NCBI RefSeq assembly: GCF_021917145.1
Contig: NC_061081.1
Coordinates: forward strand, 2,696,058 to 2,760,057
Length of the DNA stretch: 64,000 nt
Direction: 5' to 3'
Origin: Hypomesus transpacificus
Taxonomy: Eukaryota > Chordata > Actinopteri > Osmeriformes > Osmeridae
Position numbers and translations under genes: made by a program. This document shows positions 10,500 to 27,640 of the stretch, one piece after another (positions within the stretch are counted from its first letter, which is position 1; every line of letters starts with the position of its first letter). The notes under the pieces are model-generated. The model had not been told where the DNA came from and did not search any database. It saw only the letters and a program-made list of their open reading frames with translations.

Positions 10500-11214
10500 C
10501 GTCACTGTGTCCAATCCCGACCGCTGTAAACTACTATTGTCCAAACCCGAACGGGGTTTGGACATAGTTTCCTGTCTTTTTGCCACCATTTTCCTTTGCA
10601 ATCGCTAACAAAGTGTAAGTAATATTATTTTAGGCATACCAAACATCTACGTGTCAAATTTCATAAACATATATGGACGTTTACATATCTAAATAATTTA
10701 GGAAAGTTACATTGATGAGAGAAAGCCGAAAGACCACTCAGGCGACGTTCTCTACTCTGACATGAGAAGAGTTAAACAAAACATCCAGCAGGTGGTGGTA
10801 AACAGTCCAATTGAGATTTAATCGCATAGTTTTGAGATGTTGAAGCGTGATATCTTATTGTCCCCGGATATATTGACAGCATTATGGTCAGTTTGGTGAC
10901 CCTGGATCAAGTTAATATCCCCGTAAAAACAGCAGCAGCGAGTGTTTACTACAAGTATAAGTGTGGTCGGGTTTGGACAAGGGTAGCGCACGGCTAATTT
11001 ACCAGCGCCAGCGTCTTTCTACCGGCTCTAGTAAAGGATAAGCTAACTTTTTTTTTTTTTTTTTTTACAATATTTAGCTCGAAAGGTAGGAAGTTAAAGC
11101 TTAACGTGAAATCAGTAAATCAGCTGAACGTGATACAATCATTTTTATCAATATTTGAAGTGGCATTTTCTCAGAATGTTGGCTAATAACCGGTCGGGAT
11201 TGGACACAGTGACG
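10500..11214. mobile_element. 715-bp DNA transposon with perfect 24-bp TIRs and TTAG target duplication
   Basis: The first 24 bases (10500-10523, CGTCACTGTGTCCAATCCCG...) are the exact reverse complement of 11191-11214. TTAG directly flanks both ends (10496-10499, 11215-11218). Inside are a perfect 10-bp-stem hairpin (10539-10563) and another inverted copy of its GTCCAAACCCG arm near 10966. There is also a 20-base T run near 11048. No transposase is seen, so it is non-autonomous. A 4-bp TTAG duplication is close to the TTAA of piggyBac/Kolobok types. It lies in intron 1 of the SNHG7-like gene. Confidence 0.75.
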
Positions 11215-11315
11215 TTAGGCCTGCTGGAGATATTGTGTTGCTTCAGTTCCTCAGCGAAGTTTAGCGAAGTTTAGTTAAGTAAAATAAGTCAACTATGTTG
11301 GATAATGACTGCCAC

Positions 11316-11441
11316 TAGAGGCGTTGCAGCGCGGTTGTTTGTATCGTGTCTGTGTCATTAGATGGCGGAGATGGATGTGTCATTTGTCTCCTAGTGCCCT
11401 TGCATTCAATCGGGCATTCTGAGATATGTGTCGCTACATTG
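11316..11441 (+). ncRNA. H/ACA-like snoRNA, copy 1 (SNORA17-like by context)
   Basis: Intronic segment that shares GAGGCGTTGCAG and CTGTGTCAT..AG..GGCG.AGAT blocks with a second segment 427 bases downstream, at matching spacing. It contains a hairpin GGAGA..TCTCC at the same place as the GTAGA..TCTAC hairpin of copy 2, and a TGCCC..GGGCA stem near the 3' end. An ACA (11436-11438) lies three bases before the proposed end, 124 bases after the first shared block begins. The H box is not clearly placed. Ends are approximate. The SNORA17 label is inferred from the SNHG7-like context only. Confidence 0.45.
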
Positions 11442-11742
11442 TTTCATTCGCGGTTCTTGTTACGCTGTAAGGAGATATTGCGTGTTCATTCATTACTTCA
11501 ATTAATGGTTCCCAGGTGTTTCTCGGATTTCCCCGAGTGCCAAGAAATGGCGGAAGCCACCATGATCCCACTTCCAGTTAGCGAACTTGATGCTCCTTAA
11601 CAAAAGTAAGCCTCACTGTTGTGGAGAGGGCAAACAGAAACTGTCTCAAGATGACTGCCCTGTTCAACCAAGCCAGATAGACCTATATATAAAGATGGCC
11701 GTAACTGTTGCATGCACCCGTTTACTCATGTCTATCTGCCCC

Positions 11743-11869
11743 TTGAGGCGTTGCAGTCCGACTGTCGAGTGTCGAGCCTGTGTCATAAGGGGCGTAGATC
11801 AACAGGGCCATGTCTACGCTGAGGACTTAGAACAGTGGGTTCTCGGAGTGATTGATGGCTCCGACAACT
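11743..11869 (+). ncRNA. H/ACA-like snoRNA, copy 2
   Basis: Related to the copy at 11316. It starts with GAGGCGTTGCAG (11745-11756). It has a perfect hairpin GCGTAGA..TCTACGC (about 11792-11819), an AGAACA that fits the ANANNA hinge (about 11830-11835) and a second perfect stem TCGGAG..CTCCGA. ACA at 11864-11866 is three bases before the proposed end. The length from the first shared block to the end is 125 bases, against 124 in copy 1. It lies 97 bases upstream of the next exon. The lower stem of the 3' hairpin is weak, so the fold needs testing. The 118-aa frame across it is not thought to be coding. Confidence 0.45.
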
Positions 11870-12195
11870 GGTCAAGTGGAGGCCTTTTTAGAAATTCTGT
11901 CTGCATAGGTTGTTGGAACTGGTTTGCTTGTAATTTGAACTGACAGTAGTCATCTTTTTGTCCAGGTCTTGACAGGTGGGATGTCAAGCAGCAGCAGCCC
12001 AACTTGGTAAGTATAGGAGTATTATATTCAGAGCTCTTAACATAATCCTTGTCTGAGTTTTAGACTCACTGATCTGTAAGTATTACAGATTGTTTCATTT
12101 ATTGTCGTGCTCATGATGGACCCTCCTTGTGCCGAGCCTCAATCATGAGACCTTGTGTGGATGTAAACCTGTGAAATAAAGACTTGAGTTACCCT

Positions 12196-13028
12196 TCTCT
12201 GCATGTTTCTGTTCTTCTTGGTCAGAATTGTACATCAATTGGAAATGTGTACATCAATTGGAAATGTGTTCTATTTCTCTTTCCATCAAATGTTTGCTGA
12301 ACAAGTCTCGGATGACAAAGGCTAAGAGCATCGAGCAGTATTTTTTAATTGCATAACTTAATTGGCATGAAAACCCAGATTAAGGTGAGGCATGCGGTAC
12401 ACTAAGGAAGGTTATATAGATCGAGTCAGGAAATCAAAATAATACAATGCGTTCAGTTGAAGTCCTTTTTATTGAGAATTCATTACTTCCAGACTTTTAA
12501 TTTCTGAGATTGCATGTACTTTGTGTACACAAACCTGTCCCTTCGTATCAAACTTCTCTGAACCATATCCAGAGAATCTAAGTAAACAGTAAAACAGGCA
12601 GGCCCTGAGAACAATGTATATTGGGATATCCTGATTCAGTGAAATGAGTAGGCTGTTAGAACCAATCTGCAGTCATTCAGGCTCAATTTCAGTGTTCGTT
12701 TCCAAGTGCCTTTTTACAAGACCACTTTTAGTTGCATCACTAGTTCCTTTTGACCAGGGGAGGATGAGAGCCTAGCTTTTAGCCAAAGTGAGTAGAATAC
12801 TGTATTTTTAGCTGTTGCAACAGCACTGTATTCAATCTTTCCTTGGACAAACCACTAATCTGGTGTGTGTGGCTAGGTAATGGCTGGAGGGTGTAGGCCC
12901 TAATACGATTGTCTTTTAAAGGTGCAATTTTCTCTAATCCAAACCTTGCGGTTATCTATCATGACTAGTCAAACTTGTCCCTACTCAGTGCTCAACCCCA
13001 AACTAGGACAGCTGCCTCCTGGTGGACC
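12196..13028 (-). other. Tail-to-tail gap and dipk1b 3' UTR
   Basis: AATAAA on the minus strand at 12473-12468 is the likely dipk1b poly(A) signal, giving a 3' UTR of about 0.55 kb. It lies about 290 bp from the SNHG7-like poly(A) signal on the other strand. A short tandem copy (TGTACATCAATTGGAAATG, twice) lies near 12228-12268. Confidence 0.5.
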
Positions 13029-17345
<4,317 letters not shown>

Positions 17346-19977
17346 GAGCGGATCCGTTAGGACGCGGTCGGGCTAGACTGTCAAATTAGCGAACCGTATT
17401 CCCATTGAATAGCATCTCTCGGACAATCCATCGCTTGAGCACAAATAAACGGTATAACCTCATCCTTTCATTCAATGAACCAAATACGTTTGTAGGCAAT
17501 CTCTATATTGACATAAAGCATGTTGTAGCCTTCACATCTTGAAAATGTAGGCTATATGAAAATTAAAGCGCATTTTACGCGACGTCAAGATAAATACGGC
17601 CAACAGCTCATCAGTCCGGCTGAAAAGACTGAGCAAATGTTTCACAATCTAATTTCACAGTTCGCCATTCGGTAAGATCAGCAACAAACCGTACGCGTCC
17701 TTGGGGAAAAATAAACATATAATTGTATTGCGCCGATATCGTTCAGATTGTCCAGAAAAAAATGGAGCAGGTAGGCTAGCCTATGTAGGCTAAGTGACTG
17801 CGCGGTGTTACCGACTTCAAAAGTCCATTAGTCAAAAAAATTATAATGTGTTACAAAGAATATTTACCCAACCGTTATAGCCTTGTGGAATAAATGATTC
17901 CCCTCTGGCTCCTGAGTGAATTTTCGATACAGTAAATAGACAATCTTCTTTGCAGTGATTCGTCAGAACGGTTCTTTAAAGGGGAAGCAGGTCTCATCCG
18001 TATGCGTTTAGACCGACATAAATTGGAAATTATTGTCCTGTGCCAATTTTTGAATATTCAGATCAAATGTGTTTTCGTCTTCCACTTGGCCCAATTTGAT
18101 TATGCGGTTCTGAAAAATAGAAATGCAAAAATATAAAAGTAATTTGCACAACATGGACAATGGAAGCTATTTCTCGCCAATATCAAATAAGCATCATCAA
18201 TAATCAATAAATAACAACATTGCTGTTATTAATGTATTAAATGATGGCCTGCTCTTAAGGTGTATTGACAGTACAATAGAAAAAATGAGTTTTCCCCACT
18301 TCTAAAATACTGGTGTATAGTTAGACCATTTAACATAGGCCTAATGTTTCCTCACACCCTTAAGGTTAACAATCCTGGGTGGTTCTAGGCCTACTACATT
18401 TCAGTAGGCTACATGCTATTGTTATTATTAATCAGGGCGAAGAATCTGGTGTAAATCTTGTAATATTAGACAGCACGGAGTCATTAATAACTACAAATGA
18501 GTAAAGACTAAATGTAAATGACTAAATGTAATGGGCTAGGCTAAGGATGACCCTTGCTGTCTGTAAGACACGAGCAGGTTTGCCCATCTTCATTTCAATG
18601 GTTCTTTATGTCTCCAACTCACTTGGATCTGGGATGAATTTGAGATTTAACAAACCTAAACTCCCAAGCTTTGAAAAGAAAGACTTTCTGGGGTGGGTGA
18701 TTGCCCTGTTGCCACTTGCATCACTGTTTATGAACTGTAGGAGTAAAGCAATAGCCTCTCTCATTAGCGAAGAGATTAGCCTACAGTAAATGCATCTCGA
18801 CTCTTTCCTCTGCAGATATAAACGTAATATCTAATAATAACTTAAATCTGTTTATTTGTTACTTTCATATTGCAGTACATTCATAATTTCACACCTTCTC
18901 AAACTGATTGAAGAGTGCAGCAATTCTCCTACAAGTCCCTCTTGTTTTGATTTGTGGTGTGTGTGTGTTTGTGTGTGTTTGTGTGTATGTGTGCGTGTGT
19001 GTGTGTGTGTGGAGGCTGTAACCCATAGATGGTGCTGGTGAGTAATGTGATGGTGGAGTAAGTAGTAAGAAGATACATTTTACACTCTCCTGCCTTCTGT
19101 CAAATTATAATTAGCTAAATTATTCAAACGAAAACAAAATCAAACTATAAATATAGCTATATATAGCCGTATGTGTGTGTTCTTTGTCATTCTACTTAAT
19201 AGGCCTATAGCTATAGCACCAATTACAACTTTTCTGCATGATTTCATTGATTTCATTGGATTAATGTCTTCACTGAGCACATGTGCAGTTAACGAAGATC
19301 GGTTGGCTCTAGTGTTAAATTCCTGGATTATCACATCTAATCCCATTAACTATGTCTATAATCTCCAGGCTATGCCGCCAATGCGATTTACTGGTTTATA
19401 TTGGTTTTGAACATGAACTAAACAATTGGACCTATATATTTTGATTGCAATAATAGTTGTGTATTTCTAGATTAAATAGAAATAAAGAAACAGACAAAGG
19501 AACCATATTTTAAAGCTCTAATCTTGACATTTATCATGAGTTGTAATGTTTGTTTGTTTGTTTAATGTGCACATCAGGCGGCCTTAATATTATCTGAGAT
19601 TTCATCGCGTGAACCACGAAATAGGGTGCTTACAACCGGAAACTGACATGTAGAGCAAAATATCAGAGTTCCTCGGCTCCGTCTCACGAGGCTGCCTTTC
19701 CGTACCATCACATAGGAAGTGTTGCCTAGTTAGTGTTATGTTCAGCGTACACGTTTGGACGTTTGGAAGAAGCACGTTATTTTAGCTTGAGAACAAGTTG
19801 TACGCCGCTGAAGTTGACCCAAGCTGTTGACGTTGGAGGCTGGAATGCCAGTCGGGGCCACAGTGCCTCTGTTCACGCTCCTGTTTGCATAGCTAAGAGC
19901 TAGTTAGTAAGCCAGCCATCATCGAACCGTGCTGTTTGCTGGCAGTTTCTGGAGGAATCTCAGTTCAAGGGATCAGC
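17346..19977. other. Intergenic region between the dipk1b and agpat2 starts
   Basis: Head-to-head spacer of 2.6 kb that should hold both promoters. It contains a (GT)n tract at about 18957-19011. No TATA box or coding sequence was recognised. Confidence 0.45.
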
Positions 19978-22900
19978 ATGGATGTGCTGTGGATGATGCC
20001 GCTGCTGCTGGTCCCGCTTCTGTTGTGGACCAGCAGCACATTTGTATTTTATTTCAAAAAGTGTTTCTACGTGGCCTGGATGATGTGCTTGGGGCTGATC
20101 GGGATTCCACTCAGCATTCTCAAAAGCGGCGGGAGAGACATTGAGAATATGAGGTGAGTTGTCTGCATAAGAAGCTCGAGCCGTACCTTGTCTAACCAAA
20201 GCAAAAAGACAGATAGCAAGGACTATTGGGGACGTTAGATTCACTGCACCGGGTAGGCTAGGTGACATTATGTTGGTAGGCTAACCCCTTCAGCCGGAGT
20301 ATTGTAAACATATTGGTGACAGCTGTATATAATATTGAAACCGGACCGTCTTTAACTTTACAAGTATTTAACTTCATGTTCGTCATTGATATGTCTTGTT
20401 CAGACTTGTCACTTTTAAATAATCGACCCCACCAGCAGGTTTGACAACATCCAGTTGTAGCTCCATTTAACGCGGCGTGACTGCGCTTCTGAAAACAAAT
20501 TGATGGATGTAGCCAGTTAGCTGACTGACTGCTTGGTACTTGCTAAACAGCAGAACGCTGAGATGACTAGATCATTAGATTTGAATTTAAGGTACTTGGA
20601 TAACGTCATATGTTGATATCCCGTGTTTATTACACTCCATACATTTAAAGCCTGCTGGTTGGTTGAAACGTTTGCTAGCTAAATAGCCAGCCAGCAAGGC
20701 TCAATGAATTGCCAGATGTTTCGGCTAGCTAACATTACCTCACTTTGCATGCAGAGATAGCCTCGGGGCCCAATTTTTTTCTTCTAACATTGGTATTGTA
20801 AAATAGTTTGTGAACATTGATTACTATTGTAAAAAGCAAGTATTTGTGCAAACGATAAACATATGTAATTCCTCAGACATAGCTCTGTTGCACAACAAGT
20901 GAGAAGATCTATCTTGGACCCAACATGGAACACATGATGTGTATAGTACCAAACAGCAGTAATCTAGCCAAATCAGATGTGTTCTAGTCTAACTAGAAGA
21001 AAGTAACGTTGGTTGTAATAATGAACCCCATTGTATTAGTATTGCAGTCCACACAATGTACATTTAAAGGGAACTTCCCCCTTGCAGTTCACTTCACAAC
21101 ACTGTTATTAGTCTAGGATTGTAGAGTATTACTGGGGTCAGTGACGCCCCAAGTGATTGTATCCGGGTTTCAGATAAGGAGGTTGGATTCGATGTCCATC
21201 CCAGGTTGTGTTACTGGTTATTGGGTTGGTTCCCCTGCCATGGTATTCTTTACCTAGAAAGGTAATGCCTAAAAATGACTAGATGTAAATGCCTAGTGCC
21301 CCAGCAAATTATGGACCAAGTAGGTCGTTTTAATAGGTTGATTTAGCTCAAACAAAGCTTGTTTTTTTTAGTATTTCAGATATGTATATATATTATATAT
21401 TATGTTGCAAACTAGTGAACCACCCTCTCGTTAAACCAAAGGTTATTAAGATCTGAACCTATTCACTGTGACTAACAACTTGTGCTGTGTACGTGGGTGG
21501 CATAGAGTGGTAGAGAAAAAGGACAAACAGACAGTCATTGATGTGGACGGAGCCCCAATGAGGGACAGACTGATTGGGCAGCACTGTCCTTCAGTCATCG
21601 TCCGTACAAGAGAGGGCTCGACTCTGGTCCTCCCACACAATAGTTCTAAAAGTCAGTCTATCTTCTCTCGGCTACATTCATGTTAACAATGACATAGAAG
21701 AACATGTAAACATCAGCATAAATTGGCCTCAACGTAAGTCTGTCTAGATGAGTTATCATGACAAGTTTGACAAAGATGAGGGTCACTGATTGGGAACCAT
21801 CTTTCACCCTCCCCCCTCCTCCCCCCAATGGCTGCAGTAAAGTCCAGTTGGCTAACCGTTTGTTTGTCCCTGCCATTGCAACAGGCCATGGTGACCCAAG
21901 AAGGTTGATAGAAAAGAAGGATTCTGGTTATTCTGGGGGGACAAAAGGTCAGAAAGAACTAAAAGAGAAATGTTCCCTTTCGGTGAAAGTCATTCCATTT
22001 GTGTTTGTTAAACACAAATGTGTGTGTTGTTCCCTTGACCATAAGTTTGGTTTTTATCATGTTTCTTAGGTACGTTTAGGACTGTGCGAAGTAAGTTATG
22101 TGAAACCTTGACAGAGATAATGACAAGGTTATCGACCTAAAGTGTGTGTGCAATGGATTCCGAGCTGCAATCGTCACGCCGACAGAGGTCTTGCATCACG
22201 GCCAAAGCCTTTTGCACAAGTCTACCGCACAACTTTACCGCGGCTTTATCTTCACCATGCAGCTACGCAAGCCCAACTTTGAATAGAACGTTGTTCCTGT
22301 TCAAAGGTTATCTGACATCACGCCACTGTGTTGAACTGGCACGATGCACACACCTCAGTGATTACAGATTACAGTGATTATTATTTTGATCAGAGTCACA
22401 AGCCGCACCCATTCGGCTAGCCTTGCCAGGATGGGTCAGCCACACCCATGGAGGCCAGTGTGCCTTAGAAAGACCAGGCCCCACAAAGTGAGCATTGTTC
22501 CGGCGTGGCGGTCCGAAGCAGCTGCAACCTTCTCTCGCCCATTAGGAACATTGATAATGACTTTCATGGGATCAACGTTATCCAAGACAACCCCAGCGTT
22601 TTTACATGAGTAAACCGCGAGAGCTCTGAAGCGTCCTGGTACACAGATGATAGTCCTTTTAGGTCCGTAATTAGGCCTGGACTAGCCTGTATGGAGACAT
22701 GGGGTAACACATGCCAACTGTGCTAGCCGTAGCCGGTATTAAGACATGAGCTATTGCACATTCCCACTGAGCTAGCCTATTTGAAGACAGGGCCATAATA
22801 CACGCCTACTTTACGGACCTGCATGCAGACATAGGGCTTTTGCACATAACCTAGCCTGTATGCATGTGTGTGGAGGACCACACATGTGCAGCGATTACAT

Positions 22901-23535
22901 CAGAAGCCTTCTAGGGTGTACGGATCACACGCTTGGCTTTGTTTCTGTGTCATTTTAAACATGACCCCATTGATGGGAACCATTTTCCCTGGTGTATCAG
23001 CCCCCCGTGGCTGACTCTCGCAGAAAGCAGGGAGCGCTGTCATCTTCCTGTTATCGCAGGAAATGACACGTGTGATGCCAGAAGGAGCCCCAAATGCCTC
23101 AAGGAAACATTGACAGACAGATGGTTGGATTGCAATTCCTCAAAGCTTATTGGAGCGTTTAACTCATTCAGGGCAGATTATCCGCCACCTTAGAAACAAA
23201 CTTAACTAATGAGGAATATGTAGTTACATTTCCATCGTAAGCAACTGTAACAGAAAAGGCTTGACTGGTAATATAATAATATTGATGATATACAGTATAC
23301 ATAGAACTTGTCAAATCTACTGTCGTCAGTGTGCAATAATAATCATTTCCTAAACATGTTCTGGTCGGTTTACCCGTTTCCTGTCCAGGGTGATCCGCTT
23401 CCTGGTTCGCCACGTGAAGTACTTCCTGGGTCTGAGGTTTGAAGTGAGCGGCTTGGAGCACCTGCAGACAGCGGGGCCCTATGTCATCATCTCCAACCAC
23501 CAGAGCTCCCTGGATGTGCTGGGTAGGACACACAC

Positions 23536-23574
<39 letters not shown>

Positions 23575-26500
23575 CAAACAGACTCGCTGATAAACATCAG
23601 TGACACATTTACACACATATTCGTTGTAATACCTTGAATAAGATCCATGGCACCCTGACCATTATCTCTGTAGGCAAATATCCAACTATGTCAATACTGG
23701 GTGTCCTCTGCCCAGCAAGCCTACAGACCTTAACAAAGACGGGGACGGCCACGCCCTCTGCCAGCTCTCCTCCAACCCCTCCACTCTGACCTATAGAACA
23801 CTGATTGGCGTGACATTTGTGTCCGGCCCGGCCTCGCTGTCACTGGGGCCGAGGTCGCGGACGGCCCTGCTCCCCATCACGGCTGCCATGACGATTGGCC
23901 CAGATGAAGCCAGAGCAACACACGAGGTCGAGCCCAACCAAACGGGCCTATTTCGTCAAACGGATTTTTCCGGCGCGATGCGTCGACAAGCCGCGTTCAA
24001 CAGGAGAGGAAGAGGAAGGCCAGGATCAATAGGGATACTGCTTAGCCAAGTCCCAGGAGAACAGTTGACTCGCGCCCAACAGAGCGGGGTGACGAAGACG
24101 TTGAATTATTGAACGCAAACCCGTCGAGAGACTGGAGAATATATTATGAGTTGCGTCACGTGGAATTAAATGCAAGTCTCTAGGGGGGGGAGGGGGGGAG
24201 ATTTTGCTGGTGACCAGCCTGTAGCCTCTGTATAAACCCAGTGTTATGGCGCGTTGGCTGGAGTGAGCACAGTGATCCTACTGTATGGGCTGGAGAATGG
24301 GCTGTCTTCACTCGTGTGTCGAACTCTACCTCCTGGTTATTCTCTGCGTGTGGGTCTTTGACTTTGAGCCTGAGGAGATGAAAGTGTGTGTTTGTGCGTG
24401 TCTCTCTTTCAAAGTGTTGACCCCTCTCCACGGTCCTAAACCTATCTTGAGGCTGTGTGTGTGTGTGTGTGTGCACGCACAGTGCTGAGTGACACTGGCA
24501 GGCCAGGGGCCAGCATGGTGACAGCAGGGCCAGAGCCAGGTGTTTCAATAGAGCCAAAGCAAGCTCAGCATGAGGCTGGTCCCGGGTCCGAGTTACCATG
24601 CCAACCTCCACCAGACTCCGGAGAGCAACAGCTGAACCCAGACCCGTGATTCACAGGGGAACCCCTCGCGATCTCTTCCCCCCTGAGCCCAGCGGCTTCC
24701 CTCTTTCTCCCGGTCTCTCTCCTGCTGGTGCTCCGTCTGTGTCTCCCAGACTCCCAGGTGTGGTGTGTTCCTGCAGGCCGTCACCCTGGATGTGTTGGGG
24801 TTGGGGTTCAACTCACATCCACAGCAAACGTTGGTCGTCGTTTTTTTCTTTTTTTATGAGGATGTTATTAACAAGGCCGTTTGGAGAAAAGGACCTCCTG
24901 AAGAGCTCTGGGTCAAAGTTCTCCCCGTATCGCGATCTTTGAGGAAGATAACTCGCCAGAGACTGCAATGTTTGCACATACTGTACCTTATTTGTGTTGT
25001 TAATAAACCTTCTCCCCCCCTTCCTCCCCTCTCTTCTTTATCTGCCTTTTTTGTTGTTTTCTTTCTGTTCCTTTCCCTGCTTCTCTCCATCCCGAATATC
25101 TCACCCTCCGTTCCTTTTGTGTGGGTCCCCCCCTCCACTCCTCTTTTCCTCCCTCCCTCCCTCCCCCTTCTCTTGTCCCCTTCCTGTCGTCCTCTTTCCC
25201 ACCTCTCCATCTCCTCCCCCCCACCCGTGTTCCCTGTCATCCTCCGCTCCGCCCCCCGGTAGGCCTGATGGAGATCCTCCCTGACCGCTGCACCATGGTG
25301 GCCAAGAAGGAGCTGGTCTATGCAGGCACCGTGGGGATCATCTGCTGGCTGGGCGGCATCGTCTTCATCAACCGGCAGAAAACCCACGACGCCAAGACTG
25401 TCATGGCGGGCGCGGCCAAGACCATGCTCGATGACCAGGTATGTCGGAACCCACTATTCCCCCACGAGGTCTAGGTGGGACACATGCTCGCACCAGGACT
25501 AGCCCTCTGGCTTAGGTAGGACTCACACTAGCACCAGTTCCAGGACTAGCCCTCTGGTCTAGGTAGAACTCACACTAGCACCAGTTCTAGGACTAGCCCT
25601 CTGGTCTAGGTAGAACTCACACTAGCACCAGTTCCAGGACTAGCCTTCTGGTCTAGGTAGGACTCACACTAGCACCAGTTCCAGGACAAGTCTTCTGGTC
25701 TAGGTAGAACTCACACTAGCACCAGTTCCAGGACTAGCCCTCTGGTCTGGGTGATCGTCAGCTCATGACCTGGACTATGACCTCGAGTCACGATGGTGGT
25801 ACGGAGCTGCACCATAAATTCCAGTTTATAGAGTTGAAAGTGTGTTTTAAAGGCTGCTGCTTGCAACACATCATCACAGCACATAAACAGCGACGGGCAG
25901 ATTTAGGTTCGAAAGATAAGACCGGGACATCCGTTTCTGTCGGTCGATGCGCCCACGCCTCGTCATTCAGCGCGTGTTCTGACCCCTGACCTCTGACCCC
26001 CGCAGATCCGCTTGTGGGTGTTCCCCGAAGGCACAAGAAACCAGAGAGGAGACCTCCTGCCATTCAAGAAGGGAGCTTTCCATCTGGCCATACAGGCACA
26101 GGTTTGTCACCAGGCCAGCTGTGTGCATTTGCCCGTGTGTGCCTGTGTACAAATATGCATATCTGTGTACAGGGGGGTCAGGTGGCTGAGCGGTTAGGGA
26201 GTCGGGCTATTAATCAGAAGGTTGCCAGTTTGATTCCCGACCGTGCCAAATGACGTTGTGTCCTTGGGCAAGGCACTTCACCCTACTTGCCTGGGGGGGG
26301 AATGTCCCTGTACTTACTGTAAGTCGCTCTGGATAAGAGCGTCTGCTAAATGACTAAATGTACATGCGTGCCTGAGTGTGTGTCTGCTGTGCCGCTTTTG
26401 TCTCCCAGTGTCTCCATTCTGTGCGTCGAGCACTGCCCTCATGGGAAATGTAGTTGTCAACGGTGCCTATTCAGGACACATGGGGGAGCTAGCATTCTGA

Positions 26501-27598
26501 CTGGGCACGGATAGGCTGAGGTCTGACCCAGCAATAACGTGTTCCCTGCTGACATTTGAGTGTGTATTTATGGGAACAGCCCACACGGACTCGGGCTTAT
26601 TGGGATCTGTCGCAGATGAAAAGCCCGTGGATGCAGCCAAGAGATAGAGGAGGGCCAGGAGAGATGGGAGAAGAGAGCGAGGGAGGGAGGGAGGCAGGAG
26701 GGAGATGGGGTCCGGAGTGCAATCTCGGATGGAGGGAAGCGAAGCCGAGGGCCACGTTACACAGGAAGCTCTGCAGGGCTCGTCTGTCTCGTCTGTCTCG
26801 TCTGCCAGCCTGTTTAGGCTCAGGTCTGGCTTGGCTCTCATGTCTCCCAACACCAGTTATGTGCTACAGAGCACAGGTGGAACTCATTAAAGCTCAACAG
26901 AAGATGGAAGACACACACACACACTGTGCAGGTTCACTTCAGGCCTCGGTGTGGCGGTAGGGGCTATGGTGGTGTGTTCTGTTCAAAGTGCAGTAGGTCA
27001 CTGGTGTCACAAGAGACATAGCAGTAATCCTTTTGATTTGGGTCACCCGTTTGTGTGTATGTGTGTGTATATGTGTGTGTATAAATGTGTGCGTGTGTGC
27101 CCCCTCTACTGCTTGGCTGGTCTAGTTGGATATCAGACGAGCTCTGAAGAGCATCAGAGAGAATGAAGGGGGGGGCAGCTTCATGAAGAGCTGCTGCTCC
27201 CTATTGACGAGTGTGCACGCACGCACGCACGCACACACACATGTCTTTAAGACGCGCATTGAGAAAAGGGAAGAAAAAAAAAAAAAGAGTTAACACCTGG
27301 TCAACATCAACGCTGTTTCAATTTTCCTGCGCTGCTTCATGTAGGACACCCCCACACCCACACCATATGCTCCGAATGCTAGCCAGCCAGCCGAGCAGCC
27401 AGCCAGTTAGCAAGCAAGCCGGCTGAGCAGAAGCGGGCCAGGCCCCTGGGGGGGGGGGGCACTTTGGCCCCCGTCGAAGGGCCTCTCTGGGCCGCCTGGA
27501 GAGAGGGCCGGTGCACTGCTAAAGTGAAGTCTGTCTGGGGCCACGTCAGTCGGGCGTTTCTCTTGGCGTGTCTGTTTTTGTCGTGGTGTCGCTGAGGG

Positions 27599-27640
<42 letters not shown>

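Larger units (their letters stand above)
10140..12195 (+). ncRNA. snhg7: Spliced non-coding snoRNA host gene, SNHG7-like by position
   Basis: Proposed exons are 10140-10168 (donor GTGAGT), 11516-11605 (CCCAG acceptor, GTAAGC donor), 11966-12006 (TTTTTGTCCAG acceptor, GTAAGT donor) and 12064-about 12195 (TTTTAG acceptor, AATAAA at 12175-12180). The joined exons have no long reading frame. Two related H/ACA-like RNAs lie about 75-97 bases upstream of the exons at 11516 and 11966, the usual place for intronic snoRNAs. Known: human SNHG7 lies tail to tail with DIPK1B and hosts SNORA17 copies. Here the transcript is also tail to tail with dipk1b. A DNA transposon enlarges intron 1. The name is inferred from synteny and architecture only. 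Confidence 0.55.

Noticed and set aside
11587..11943. 118-aa plus-strand frame in the host gene
   Set aside because: It crosses an exon border and the second H/ACA-like RNA, has no known similarity and ignores good splice sites.
19936..20153. Upstream in-frame ATG of agpat2
   Set aside because: Adds 14 residues not typical of the family before the membrane segment; the ATG at 19978 fits better, though the upstream one cannot be fully excluded.
25466..25750. Regular 47-bp repeats resembling a CRISPR array
   Set aside because: Tandem units without unique spacers, in a vertebrate intron: a minisatellite.
26178..26240. tRNA gene-like sequence with A and B boxes
   Set aside because: It is the head of a SINE repeated five times; no proper acceptor stem or cloverleaf.
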